Part shown: one piece after another, positions 16,664 through 24,761 of the stretch
Layout: each line of letters begins with the position of its first letter
How positions within the stretch are numbered: position 1 is the first letter of the stretch
Assembly: GCA_038238015.1 (NCBI GenBank)
Contig: JBBRYA010000003.1
Coordinates: 45,685 to 109,684 of the forward strand
DNA from: DASQFQ01 sp038238015
GTDB lineage: Bacteria > Actinomycetota > Thermoleophilia > Solirubrobacterales > Solirubrobacteraceae
Reading direction: 5' to 3'
DNA: 64,000 bases
Made by a program: the position numbers and the translations under genes
The notes under the pieces: model-generated
Databases searched by the model: none
The model's input: only the letters and a program-made list of their open reading frames with translations
What the model was told of the DNA's origin: nothing

Positions 16664-17690
16664 ATGCTCCGCCGCTTCCTCGCCGCCCTTGCCGCCACGC
16701 TTCTCCTGGCCGCCCCAGTCGGCGCCCTCTCCTCCCCCAAGAAGGGCATCTGGGGTCCCGCGCGCGTTGGCGGCGTCTCGCAGTTCCCGATCTACAAGGA
16801 GCTCGGGGCCCGAGTCTACAACTCGAGCCTGAACTGGAGCGCGATTGCGCCGAAGCAGCCGGCCGATGCGGCGGCCGAGGCGCAGAAGTCGGCGATCAAG
16901 GTCGCGCTGCTGGTCACGCAGTCGCCGCCGTGGGCGAACGGGGGCAAGCTGAGCCAGTGGGTTCCGCGGGCGGCTGACTGGGCGGACTTTCTGGTCGCGG
17001 CGGCTCGGCGCTACCCGACGGTGCACGACTGGATCATGTGGGGGGAGCCGACGCGGGCGGCGAACTTCCAGCCGATCCCGGCGACGCATCCTTCGCGGCC
17101 GCTTCCGGCCAAGGGGAAGCGCACGGTCCAGCTCTACGCGGGGCTGCTCGACGCGGGCTACGGCGCGCGCAAGGGCGTCAGCTCGCGCAACGTCGTGATC
17201 GGCGGCAACAGCTTCACCGGCGGGGACATCTCGCCCTTCAACTGGATTCGCTACATGCGGCTGCCCAACGGCAAGCGCCCGCGGATGGACCTCTACGGCC
17301 ACAACCCGTTCACGCTGCGCCGCCCGCGGCTGTCGGACCCGAGCGTCAGCGCGGCTACCGGACTTCTCCGACCTCGATGCGCTGGCGGGCTGGCTGGATC
17401 GCTACTTCGGCAAGGACCCGCGCGGGAAGCCGATGCGGATCTGGCTTGGGGAGTTCGTGCTGCCGACCGACCATCGCAAACTTCGAGTTCAACTTCTACG
17501 TCAGCCGCAGGGCCCAGGCCTCGTGGCTGACCGACGCGCTGAAGATCACGCGGCGCTGGTCGCGGATCGCCGCACTGAACTGGCTTGGGCTCTACGACGA
17601 CGCGCGGGGCCCCCGGGGGGCGACGAGGTCACCGCGGGCTGATCGACGCCCAGGGCCGGCGCAAGCCGTCCTTAAGGCGGCTCATCAGCG
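16664..17690 (+). pseudogene. Frameshifted secreted glycoside-hydrolase-like gene
   Basis: ATG 16664 begins a clear signal peptide (MLRRFLAALAATLLLAAPVGA). A TIM-barrel glycosidase-like protein follows, with WIMWGEPTRAANFQP (a likely acid/base Glu), VVIGGNSFTGGD and MDLYGHNPF. Near 17345 the coding sense moves to another frame (DLDALAGWLDRYFGK, MRIWLGEFVLP). Near 17475 it moves again (ANFEFNFYVSRRAQASWLTD) and near 17610 once more (GLIDAQGRRKPS). At least three frameshifts therefore separate pieces of one protein. This is a decayed gene, or a region of poor sequence accuracy. The barrel family resembles cellulase/GH39-like proteins, but I cannot assign a number. Confidence 0.7.
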
Positions 17691-17765
17691 ATCCGCCTCC
17701 GATCCCGGTGAGGCCGACGAAGCTGCCGACGCCGAGGCCGAACATGATCACGAGCGGGTCCAGCG
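17683..17765 (-). pseudogene. N-terminal fragment of a TauE/SafE (TSUP) permease
   Basis: The minus strand reads LDPLVIMFGLGVGSFVGL followed by TGIGGGSLM, the signature first membrane helix and loop of sulfite-exporter TauE/SafE proteins. It ends after about 27 codons, where the sequence becomes the 3' end of the glycosidase pseudogene on the other strand. This is a rearrangement fragment, not a functional gene. Confidence 0.6.
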
Positions 17766-17809
17766 GGTGGATGCTCGCCGCCGACGAACTAAGATCGCCC
17801 CCCAGCGCG

Positions 17810-18018
17810 GACGTCGCCCTCACCAGCGAGCCTGCGGCGCTGCCGCACGAGCTGTCGCACCTGCGGACGCTCGAGGCCGAGGCAATCCACAGCATCCGCG
17901 AGGTCGCCGCCGAGCTCGAGCGCCCGCTGTTCTCCGGCGGCAAGGACTCGATCGTTCTCCTGCACCTGCGCGCAAGGCCTTCCGGCCCGGAGGGCTTCCG
18001 TTCCCGCTGATGCACGTC
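17810..18018 (+). pseudogene. cysD: Fragment of cysD (sulfate adenylyltransferase subunit 2)
   Basis: The plus strand reads LPHELSHLRTLEAEAIHSI, then FSGGKDSIVLLHL, the PP-loop region of CysD. A one-base deletion just after LLHL moves the frame; the next frame continues KAFRPGGLPFPLMHV, again CysD. Compared with the family, a few residues before FSGGKDS also seem missing. The match stops near 18018. With the TauE/SafE piece divergently next to it, this looks like the remains of a sulfate-assimilation locus. Not functional. Confidence 0.65.
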
Positions 18019-18154
18019 TCTTGGCGGGTGCCGAACCCTCACAGCACCACCGGACCATCAAACCCACCGCGCATTTGGTCTAGAGCGTTTGACGATGCTC
18101 CGTAACCGCGCGCGCGACTCCTGACCAGCCGTCAGACCCCGCGCGTGACGGGAC
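18019..18154. other. Spacer between the cysD fragment and the GMD gene
   Basis: About 135 nt with no recognisable coding sequence. I saw no convincing terminator hairpin. Confidence 0.35.
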
Positions 18155-20077
18155 CTATGTGGCCAGCAGCTTCTGGTCCGCATCCACCATCAGCCGGATC
18201 AGCTCCTCGAAGGAAACCCTCGGCGTCCACCCCAGCTCCCGCTCAGCCTTCGCCGCATCCCCCACCAGCAGGTCAACCTCCGCCGGCCGCTTGAACGCGT
18301 CGTCGATCCGCACGTACGGCTCCCACTCGAGCCCCACATGGTCGAACGCCACTTCCACGCACCGCCGGACCGTGTTGGTCTCGCCAGTCGCGATCACGTA
18401 ATCCTGCGGCGTGTCCTGCTGGAGCATCATCCACATCGCCTCGACGTAGTCGAGCGCGTAGCCCCAGTCGCGCTTGGCATCGAGATTGCCTAGAGCAAGC
18501 GAGTCGCGCAGCCCCAGCTTGATGGCCGCCGCATGCCAGGAGATCTTGCGGGTCACGAACTCCAGCCCGCGGCGGGGAGAGTTGTGAACGACGAGCCGGC
18601 CGATGCCGGCGCAGAAGAGGCCGCTCTCAGTCTCGACGTCAAAGACCCATTCGGAGCGTTCAGGGGCCACCTCGACAACGCGCCGCACCTCGGCCGGGTC
18701 GCGGCGCAGATGCTGGCCCTTGGCACCGACACGGACAGCGCTTGGGAGATTGAGCAGGTAGTAGCAGCGGTCTCCACGGTGCTCCGCATAGACCGACGGC
18801 GTCCGATCGCGCAGTCCATATAGCCAGCACAGGCCTTGAGCGAGCACGGGCGAGTTGGTCTTCACGGCTTCGCCGTTGCCGCGCTTGAGCCCGTCGCCCG
18901 CGTAGTAGCCCTTGAGGAAGGCATCCTGCGCCTCTGCGGAGGCGTTGAGCACGAGTGGCGGCACCTGCTTGAGGCCAGTGCGGGTGTACAGCTGCTGCCT
19001 CAACCAGCTGTGCAGGGGCCCGGCGCCGCCCATGAAGGTCTTCGACCAGAGGTTGGCCACGAGCATCTGCAGGCCTGGGTCGTTGTTGGTGAACTGGATG
19101 GCGTGGTCGCCGATGTAGCCGTCTGCGGCCAACAGACCGAGCAGCTCGCCGAGCTCAGGAGTAACCGCGGTCCACTCGCCGGTGCCCGGCCAGTCGAGTG
19201 ACATGCCGAGCTTGTCGCCGTCTGTGACCTCGTCGGCTCGCAGGGGGTCGTGTTCCTCGTCGATCATCGTGTGGTGAGCGGTGGTCTGAACGATGCCGCC
19301 GCGGGCTTCGATGGAGAGCAGCCGGTGGTCGGGGTCGGTCACTCGCCGACGGGTCGCCGTGATCGCCTTCAGCTCGGTCCAGTTTGCGCCGTCCCAGATC
19401 TCCAGAAGGAGGTCAGCGGGTAGGGCATGGCTCTGAACGCTTCTTCCCTTGCGAAGGAGCGGTATCAGGTCAGCCGGTGTGACGACCTGCACCAAGCCCT
19501 TGCGGCGCACCATCAACGGGGTCGCCTCCGCCACGCACTCGTGGTTGAAGAGGATCCCGGAGCACAGCGCCATGTCGTAGGACTCGCGGTAGTTGACCGT
19601 GATGTGGTGGCCGTAGACCTTCGCGACGCCATAGGGCGAGCGCGGGTAGAAGGGCGTGTCCTCGTTCTGGGGCGTCTGGCGGACCTTGCCGAACATCTCG
19701 CTCGATGACGCCTGGTAGAAGCGCGCCTCCGGGGCGGCTTCGCGCACCGCCTCGAGCAGCCGCGTCACGCCGACCCCGGTGAACTCGGCGGTCAGCGTGG
19801 GCTGCACCCACGAGGCGGCGACGAAGGACATCGCGGCGAGGTTGTAGATCTCGTCGGGCTTGGCGGCGCGCAGCGTGTCGACGAGCGAGCGCTGGTCGAG
19901 CAGGTCGCCCTGGTGCAGGGTCACGCGCTCGCGGATCTGCTCGATGCGCTCGAACTTCTCCGTCGAGGAGCGGCGGACCATGCCGTGGACCTCGTAGCCC
20001 TTCTCGAGCAGGAGCTCGGCCAGGTAGGAGCCGTCCTGGCCGGTGATCCCGGTGATCAGTGCGTGTTTGGGCGACAT
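18155..20077 (-). CDS. gmd: GDP-mannose 4,6-dehydratase carrying an in-frame intein
   Basis: 640 codons. Residues 1-180 and 500-640 join to a normal 321-aa GMD. They include the NADP-binding GITGQDGSYLAELLLEKGY, SSSEMFG near 124-130, YPRSPYGVAKVYG with catalytic Tyr149 and Lys153, then RDWGYALDYVEAMW. The enzyme converts GDP-D-mannose to GDP-4-keto-6-deoxymannose, precursor of GDP-rhamnose or GDP-fucose; relatives act on GDP-heptose. The family motif NHESPRRG is split after NHE by a 319-residue insert beginning with Cys181 and ending His498-Asn499, with Ser500 as the +1 residue, so activity should need protein splicing. No GDP-fucose synthase or RMD is in the window. Confidence 0.93.
   Translation of the reverse strand: MSPKHALITGITGQDGSYLAELLLEKGYEVHGMVRRSSTEKFERIEQIRERVTLHQGDLLDQRSLVDTLRAAKPDEIYNLAAMSFVAASWVQPTLTAEFTGVGVTRLLEAVREAAPEARFYQASSSEMFGKVRQTPQNEDTPFYPRSPYGVAKVYGHHITVNYRESYDMALCSGILFNHECVAEATPLMVRRKGLVQVVTPADLIPLLRKGRSVQSHALPADLLLEIWDGANWTELKAITATRRRVTDPDHRLLSIEARGGIVQTTAHHTMIDEEHDPLRADEVTDGDKLGMSLDWPGTGEWTAVTPELGELLGLLAADGYIGDHAIQFTNNDPGLQMLVANLWSKTFMGGAGPLHSWLRQQLYTRTGLKQVPPLVLNASAEAQDAFLKGYYAGDGLKRGNGEAVKTNSPVLAQGLCWLYGLRDRTPSVYAEHRGDRCYYLLNLPSAVRVGAKGQHLRRDPAEVRRVVEVAPERSEWVFDVETESGLFCAGIGRLVVHNSPRRGLEFVTRKISWHAAAIKLGLRDSLALGNLDAKRDWGYALDYVEAMWMMLQQDTPQDYVIATGETNTVRRCVEVAFDHVGLEWEPYVRIDDAFKRPAEVDLLVGDAAKAERELGWTPRVSFEELIRLMVDADQKLLAT
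18581..19537 (-). mobile_element. Intein with LAGLIDADG-type homing endonuclease, inserted in gmd
   Basis: 319 aa (Cys181 to Asn499 of the precursor). Block A is CVAEATPLM with the Cys1 nucleophile. Block B is TTAHHTMI with a TxxH (Thr266, His269). The two DOD endonuclease motifs are LGLLAADGYI (about 313-322) and FLKGYYAGDG (387-396). Block F is WVFDVETESGLFCAG, and block G is VVHN followed by Ser. All residues needed for class 1 splicing are present, and both DOD motifs keep their acidic residue, so homing may still be possible. The insertion lies in the conserved NHE/SPRRG nucleotide-sugar-binding region, as inteins typically sit at invariant sites. Confidence 0.92.
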
Positions 20078-20212
20078 TCCCGTATCGCATCACAACGGCA
20101 GGCGCGACTGCGTGCACAGCGTCAGGCGCGGTCGAAGAACTCCTCCACCTTTCCTGAAAGGCGCGCGCGTCGATTTACGGGCTCCCTCCAATGCGACGTC
20201 GGATCTGACATA

Positions 20213-20218
20213 TACACT
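20213..20218 (+). promoter_or_regulatory. -10 box TACACT (within TATACACT) for the XRE/nucleotidyltransferase pair
   Basis: TACACT ends 8 nt before ATG 20227, giving a near-leaderless start. The overlapping TATACA at 20211 is an alternative register. Confidence 0.45.
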
Positions 20219-20226
20219 TGCACTTC

Positions 20227-20556
20227 ATGACGCCCGGATCCCTGCTTCGTGACGCGCGTGCGCGCCACCGGCTCTCGCAGCAGGCCCTCGCCGGCAGGGC
20301 TCGCACGACGCAGAAGCAGGTCAGCCGGATCGAGAACGACGAGATCTCGCCGTCCGTGCGCACACTCGAGCGGCTGTTGGCGGTGATGGGCGAGCGGCTC
20401 GAGATCCGGGCGGTGGCCGGTCCTCGCGACAACCGCTCAGACGCCGAGGTGCTGGCCGACGCGCAGGCGCTGACGGGCTCCGAGCGGGTGGCCGCGGCCG
20501 CAGCGCTCAGCCATACGCTGACTGCTGTCGCGGCCGGCCGCGTCCACCGCACGTGA
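20227..20556 (+). CDS. XRE-family HTH regulator, probable antitoxin
   Basis: 109 aa. An HTH_XRE domain covers roughly residues 5-60 (LLRDARARHRLSQQALAGRA, then QVSRIENDEISPSVRTLERLL). The rest is a short Ala-rich helical tail. The gene overlaps the next by 4 nt (GTGA), the usual coupling of antitoxin and toxin. XRE antitoxins of this kind neutralise the partner and repress their own promoter; here the -10 box lies immediately before the start, so the protein may bind there. ATG 20227 is preferred to the in-frame TTG at 20218, which lies within the promoter box. Confidence 0.8.
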   Translation: MTPGSLLRDARARHRLSQQALAGRARTTQKQVSRIENDEISPSVRTLERLLAVMGERLEIRAVAGPRDNRSDAEVLADAQALTGSERVAAAAALSHTLTAVAAGRVHRT

Positions 20557-21074
20557 CCGGCGAGGATGACCTCCAGGTTCCGCCTCTCCAGGCCGAGGCG
20601 TTGCTGGCGACGCTGATCGAGCATCGTGTCGAGTTCGTCGTGATAGGTGGCTTTGCGCTGGCCGCCCACGGAGTGGTGCGCGGCACGAAAGACGTTGACA
20701 TTTTTCCGGCACCGGAGCCGGAGAACCGCGCCCGGCTTGGGATCGCGCTGCAGGCGCTTCGTGCCGAGGTCCTGCTCGCCGACGACTTCGACCCTGCCGA
20801 GCTGGGCATCGCGCCGGACGCCGACGGGCTGGCCCTCGGCGGAAACTGGGTGCTGCGTACCCGCCTCGGGCGACTCGACGTCATGCAGGATGTGGCGGGA
20901 GCGGCCGACTACAACTCGCTCGCGGCGGGAGCGGTGGAGCACGAGGTCGCGGGCGCGGGCCCGGTGAAGTTCGCAGGCCTCGACGATCTCATCGCCATGA
21001 AGGTGGCGGCCGGCCGACCTCAGGACGAGATCGACGTCGTCAGCCTCGAGCGCGCGCGCCGCCCTCGAGAATAA
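20553..21074 (+). CDS. Nucleotidyltransferase-fold protein, probable toxin (AbiEii/MenT-like)
   Basis: 173 aa from GTG 20553. The nucleotidyltransferase signature is intact: VVIGGFALAAHGVVRGTKDV with DVDIF, giving the Gly-Gly and the D-x-D metal pair, and a later Asp in LGRLDVMQ. LDDLIAMKVAAGRPQDEIDV is the usual C-terminal helix of this family. Such proteins transfer nucleotides to tRNA or proteins as toxins (AbiEii/MenT) or act on other substrates. Pairing with the XRE gene suggests a toxin-antitoxin module. Its stop is 5 nt from the stop of the convergent GT26 gene. Confidence 0.8.
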   Translation: MTGEDDLQVPPLQAEALLATLIEHRVEFVVIGGFALAAHGVVRGTKDVDIFPAPEPENRARLGIALQALRAEVLLADDFDPAELGIAPDADGLALGGNWVLRTRLGRLDVMQDVAGAADYNSLAAGAVEHEVAGAGPVKFAGLDDLIAMKVAAGRPQDEIDVVSLERARRPRE

Positions 21075-21079
21075 GGCAG

Positions 21080-21913
21080 CTACAGCCGGCCGCGCAGGTG
21101 GCGCGCGTACTGCCGCGCGAAGCCGCTCACGAAGCGCGGGTTGTAGAGCAGGTAGCGCTTCCACAGCCGCCGCGGCTCCTGGGAGAGGCGGAACGCCCAC
21201 TCCAGCCCGAGGCGCTGCAGCCAGTTCGGGGCCTGGCGCTTGATTCCGGCGTGGAAGTCGAACGCGGCGCCGACGCCGACGAGCACGGGGACCTCGAGGC
21301 GCTCGCGCATCTCGAACATCCACTTCTCCTGCAGCGGGACGCCGAGGCCGACCCAGACGACGTCGGCCCCGGAGGCGTTGATCTCGGCGGCGATCGCGTC
21401 GGCCTCCGCAGGCTCGAGGCGCCGGAAGGGCGCGAAGCGGGTGCCGACGATGCGCAGGCCCGGGTAGCGGCGCGGGAGGGCCTCGGCGAGCGTGGCGAGC
21501 GTGCTCTCGCGGCCGCCGTAGAGGTAGAAGCGCTGGCCGGTGCGGGCGGCGCGCTCGCAGGCGCGCGCCATCAGGTCGGGCCCGTAGACGCGCTCGTTGA
21601 GGCTGTGGCCGAGCAGGTTCATACCCCACACGAGCGGCTGGCCGTCCGGGACCGTGAAGTCGGCGGCGAGCACCGCGGCGCGCAGCTCGGGGTCCTCCTG
21701 GCAGGCCATCACGGTGTGCACGGCGGCGACGCAGACGTACCCGCGGGCCCGGCGCTCGGCGGTCGCCGCGATCCAGTCGAGCGTGCGCTCGTAGTCGGTC
21801 AGCGCGAGCGGGATGCCCAGGATCTCCACGGTGGCCACGGTCGGGAGGGCGAGGGCTTCGGAGGGCGTGGAGAGGGCGGCCATGACGGGTGTTGCAACGA
21901 GGGCCGAAGCCAT
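21080..21913 (-). CDS. WecG/TagA/CpsF-family (GT26) glycosyltransferase
   Basis: 277 aa. Family hallmarks: VEILGIPLALTDYERTLDWI, NLLGHSLNERVYGPDLM, FTVPDGQPLVW with the conserved Asp, FYLYGGRE, and VGLGVPLQEKWM then GVGAAFDFHAG near the C-terminus. GT26 enzymes add the second sugar (often ManNAc or ManNAcA) to an undecaprenyl-diphosphate sugar at the inner membrane face. The Leu/Arg-rich C-terminal stretch RRLWKRYLLYNPRF probably contacts membrane. The ATG at 21913 gives a 15-20 residue unconserved N-terminus, so a downstream ATG at 21883 is also possible. This enzyme would act early in assembly of a lipid-linked repeat unit. Confidence 0.9.
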   Translation of the reverse strand: MASALVATPVMAALSTPSEALALPTVATVEILGIPLALTDYERTLDWIAATAERRARGYVCVAAVHTVMACQEDPELRAAVLAADFTVPDGQPLVWGMNLLGHSLNERVYGPDLMARACERAARTGQRFYLYGGRESTLATLAEALPRRYPGLRIVGTRFAPFRRLEPAEADAIAAEINASGADVVWVGLGVPLQEKWMFEMRERLEVPVLVGVGAAFDFHAGIKRQAPNWLQRLGLEWAFRLSQEPRRLWKRYLLYNPRFVSGFARQYARHLRGRL

Positions 21914-22030
21914 CCGTTGCGAGGACTCGGGTCTCCTCCTACCCGGAGCGCCCGAGCAGGATCACCTGCCCCCACCTGCCGTGCGCAGCGTACTTGCCGG
22001 ACATGCGCAGACTACGGCGGCCCCTCGGTC

Positions 22031-22036
22031 TAATGT
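22031..22036 (+). promoter_or_regulatory. -10 box TAATGT before the gene at 22044
   Basis: TAATGT ends 7 nt before ATG 22044 and helps fix that start; the frame is open much further upstream. Confidence 0.5.
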
Positions 22037-22043
22037 CGCCGCG

Positions 22044-23015
22044 ATGCCGTCCGTCCTCTTCCTCGCCGATCCCGGCGAGGACTACGTCGCCGACACCCTG
22101 CTGCACGGGCTGCGCTCGCTGCTCGGGGCTCAGGTCGTCGATGTGCCCAGGCGGGCGGCGCTGTACCGCGACCACCCGGACCTCGGGTCGCTCTACGGGC
22201 GCGGGTTCTCGATCTACGGGCTGCTTGAGGACGTCGAGGTGGACCGGTCGCGCCCGTTGGAGCGCGCGGCGGAGGGCGAGTTCGACCTCGTGGTGCTCGG
22301 GACGATCTGGCGCGACTGGCACTGGTGGGAGCGCGTCTGGGCGGCGGCCGGCGAGCGCGCGCGCTACGCGTTCGTCGACGGCGCCGACGTCGAGTGGGCC
22401 TATCCCTACGGCCCGACCTGGTGGAAGTCCCCCGCGCGCTGGCGGCTGCCGCGCGCGCACACCCGCGGCCCCTACTTCAAGCGCGAGTGGACGCGCGCCA
22501 CCGACGTGCTGGCCGGCCGGGCGCTGGCGCTGCACCCGATCGCGATGTCCTATCCGGCCGAGAAGGTCCTGGCGGCGGCCCCCGCCAAGGCGAAGGACTT
22601 CCCGGCGCACGTGGTCGACGCGGAGCTCGCGGAGCGCCTCGGCGAGGGCGCCACGGGCTACGCCTTCTCCGACGAGGCGGGCTACCGCGCCGACCTGCAG
22701 GCCTCGCGCTTCGGCATCACCACCAAGCGCCGGGGGTGGGACGCGCTGCGCCACTACGAGATCGCCGCCAACGGCGCCGTGCCGTGCTTCCGCCGCCTCG
22801 GGGCCAAGCCGCCGCGCTGCGCTCCGCACGGGCTGCGCGCGGGCGTGAACTGCCTCGCCTACGAGGGTGCCGAGGACCTGCTCGCGCAGGTCGCCGGAGT
22901 GGGCGAGGAGCGCTACGCCGAGCTGCAGGCCGGCGCGCTGGCCTGGGCGGGGGAGAACACCACGGTGCGGCGCGCCGAGCGCTTCCTGGACTCGGCGGGT
23001 GTGCCGTGGCGGTGA
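22044..23015 (+). CDS. Glycosyltransferase-like protein of unknown specificity
   Basis: 323 aa. The start MPSVLFLADPGEDYVADTLL reads like the first strand-loop-helix of a GT-B fold, followed by FDLVVLGTIWRDWHWW and YAFVDGADVEW. The C-terminal part has YAFSDEAGYRADLQASRFGI, WDALRHYEIAANGAVPCFR and CLAYEGAEDLLAQV, recalling the CgeB-like/Glyco_trans_1_2 C-terminal half in which an Ala-Cys-Gly-x-Pro-like step precedes the last helices. Classical catalytic residues are not evident. Its stop overlaps the start of the flippase gene (GTGA). It may transfer a sugar to a lipid-linked intermediate, but I cannot name a family with confidence. Confidence 0.65.
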   Translation: MPSVLFLADPGEDYVADTLLHGLRSLLGAQVVDVPRRAALYRDHPDLGSLYGRGFSIYGLLEDVEVDRSRPLERAAEGEFDLVVLGTIWRDWHWWERVWAAAGERARYAFVDGADVEWAYPYGPTWWKSPARWRLPRAHTRGPYFKREWTRATDVLAGRALALHPIAMSYPAEKVLAAAPAKAKDFPAHVVDAELAERLGEGATGYAFSDEAGYRADLQASRFGITTKRRGWDALRHYEIAANGAVPCFRRLGAKPPRCAPHGLRAGVNCLAYEGAEDLLAQVAGVGEERYAELQAGALAWAGENTTVRRAERFLDSAGVPWR

Positions 23016-24475
23016 ACGACCCCGACCTCGACATCCTGGACTCCAACCGAGCGGGCGGGAAGGCGATCCGCGGGGGCGCGCTGCGGACGCTCTCCTACTT
23101 CGCGGCGATGCTGCTCTCGCTGGCGTCGGTGCCGTTCATGACGCGGCACCTGGGGACGGTGGACTACGGCTACTTCGTCGCGGTCTCGTCAATCATCTTC
23201 ATCATCGGCGGCTTCACCGAGGCGGGGCTGACCAACCTCGGGATCCGCGAGTACTCGGTGCTCGACGGCGAGGCGCGCGACCGCTTCCTGCGCGAGCTGG
23301 TCGGGCTGCGCCTGGCGCTCACGGTGATCGGGGTGCTCGTCGCCACCGCCTTCGCCTGGGTGACCGGCGCGCGGCCGGTCGTCGTGCAGGGCACGTTCGT
23401 CGCGGGCGTCGGGCTGCTGCTCACGCTGACCCAGCAGACCTACATGGTCTCGCTGACCGCGCGGCTGCGCTTCGGCTGGGTGAGCGCGCTCGAGCTGATC
23501 AAGCACGCGACGATCTCGGTGGGCATCGTCGCGCTCGTGCTGGCCGGCGCGTCGCTGCTGCCGTTCTTCTTCACGAGCGTCGCCGGCGGGCTGATCATGC
23601 TCGCCTGCACGCTGCTGGTCCTGCGCACGGAGTCGGCGCTGCTGCCGGCCTATGACCGCGCGCGCTGGAAGCGCATGTTGCGCGACGTCGCCCCCTACGC
23701 GCTCGCCGCCGCGGTCGGGCTCATCTACTTCCGCCTGGCGATCATCCTCATGAGCTACATCGCGCCGGAGTCCGAGACCGGCATCTACGGCGCGGCCTAC
23801 CGGGTGGTGGAGACCGTCGGGGTGATCCCGTGGCTGGTGATCTCGGCCGGCTTCCCGATCCTCGCGCGGGCGGCCCGCGACGACGCGGGGCGCCTGCGCT
23901 ACGCGCTGCAGCGGCTCTTCGACGTCTCCGCCCTGATGGGGACGCTGATCTCGATGTGCGTGGCGATCGGCGCGCCGTTCGCGATCGAGGTCGTGGCGGG
24001 GCCGAAGTTCGCCGCGTCGGTCGGCGTGCTGCGGCTGCAGGCGCTGTCGCTGGTGACGGCGTTCCTGGTGGCGACGTGGTCCTTCGCGCTGCTCTCGCTC
24101 AAGCGCTACGCCGCGCTGCTGATCCCGAACGCCGCGGCGGCGATCGCGGCGGGGGTGCTCACGCTCGTGCTCGTGCCAGGGCTCGGCGCCAAGGGCGCGG
24201 CGCTGGCGACGTTCGGCTCCGAGGCGGTGCTGGCCCTTGGCTACCTGCTGGCGCTGCGCCGCACCGACCCAGAGCTCGTGCCCTCGCTGGGGATCCTGCC
24301 GCGGCTGGCGCCCTCGCTGGCGGCGGGCGCTGCGATCGGGGTGTTCGTGCCGGCGCACCCGGTGATCCTCGTCGCGCTCGCCGCCCTCGCCTACCTGGCG
24401 CTCGCGTTCGCGTTCCGCGCGATCCCGCCGGAGCTGGTCAACGCCGCGCTGCGGCGCGACCCGCCGCCGTTGTAG
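23012..24475 (+). CDS. Wzx-like polysaccharide flippase (MATE/MOP superfamily)
   Basis: 487 aa from GTG 23012. The N-terminus RGGALRTLSYFAAMLLSLAS and FMTRHLGTVDYGYFVAVSS is the typical first helix pair of polysaccharide exporters. Twelve or more hydrophobic helices follow, with AIILMSYIAPESETGIYGAA at the start of the second half. It should flip undecaprenyl-diphosphate-linked oligosaccharide across the cytoplasmic membrane, and it sits near the GT26 enzyme as in Wzy-dependent systems. No obvious Wzy polymerase is in the window, although several large membrane proteins are of uncertain function. Confidence 0.88.
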   Translation: MNDPDLDILDSNRAGGKAIRGGALRTLSYFAAMLLSLASVPFMTRHLGTVDYGYFVAVSSIIFIIGGFTEAGLTNLGIREYSVLDGEARDRFLRELVGLRLALTVIGVLVATAFAWVTGARPVVVQGTFVAGVGLLLTLTQQTYMVSLTARLRFGWVSALELIKHATISVGIVALVLAGASLLPFFFTSVAGGLIMLACTLLVLRTESALLPAYDRARWKRMLRDVAPYALAAAVGLIYFRLAIILMSYIAPESETGIYGAAYRVVETVGVIPWLVISAGFPILARAARDDAGRLRYALQRLFDVSALMGTLISMCVAIGAPFAIEVVAGPKFAASVGVLRLQALSLVTAFLVATWSFALLSLKRYAALLIPNAAAAIAAGVLTLVLVPGLGAKGAALATFGSEAVLALGYLLALRRTDPELVPSLGILPRLAPSLAAGAAIGVFVPAHPVILVALAALAYLALAFAFRAIPPELVNAALRRDPPPL

Positions 24476-24498
24476 TACACAGGCCGTGCCGTGGCGTG

Positions 24499-24504
24499 TA
24501 GGCT
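24499..24504 (+). promoter_or_regulatory. -10 box TAGGCT before the RHH/RelE-like module
   Basis: TAGGCT ends 7 nt before GTG 24512. It indicates that the module has its own promoter inside the glycan operon. Confidence 0.45.
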
Positions 24505-24511
24505 GGATGTG

Positions 24512-24757
24512 GTGGAGCGCCTGAACATCACACTCGACGCGCAGCGGTCGGCGAAGCTCGCCCAGATGGCCGAGCGCATGCACGTCCAAGCCGGCACCCT
24601 CGCCCGGTCTCTGCTGTCAGGAGCGCTCGACGAGGCCGATCCCGATGCGCGCAACGTCGTCGAGCTACTCGACGGCATCCCGGGGGCGCATGCGCGGGCC
24701 CAGGCGGGCCTCCGCGATGCGAAGGCGGGACGGACCGTCCCGCTCGACGAGCTCTGA
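24512..24757 (+). CDS. Small ribbon-helix-helix-like antitoxin
   Basis: 81 aa. The N-terminus VERLNITLDAQRSAKLAQMA, continuing AERMHVQAGTLARSLL, is the strand-helix-helix of a CopG/RHH DNA-binding domain. The tail GRTVPLDEL matches the toxin-binding end common in RelB/ParD-type antitoxins. It lies 4 nt upstream of the RelE-like gene. GTG 24512 is chosen from the -10 spacing; GTG 24509 and GTG 24491 are alternatives. Expected to bind and inhibit the toxin and to repress the shared promoter. Confidence 0.75.
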   Translation: MERLNITLDAQRSAKLAQMAERMHVQAGTLARSLLSGALDEADPDARNVVELLDGIPGAHARAQAGLRDAKAGRTVPLDEL

Positions 24758-24761
24758 GCCG

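Noticed and set aside
16664..17690. Programmed frameshifting as the explanation for the split glycosidase
   Set aside because: Three or more shifts in both directions without slippery sequences fit decay or sequence error better than recoding.
17585..18010. Single 141-codon plus-strand gene across the scar
   Set aside because: The frame joins the end of the glycosidase, antisense of the TauE/SafE stub and the CysD piece; it is a chance fusion of fragments.
20175..21629. 484-codon open frame on the minus strand
   Set aside because: Arg/Pro/Ala-rich shadow covering the XRE, nucleotidyltransferase and part of the GT26 gene; no domain motif, whereas the overlapped genes have strong ones.
23189..24589. 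466-codon minus-strand frame
   Set aside because: Gln/Arg/His-rich shadow of the flippase gene.
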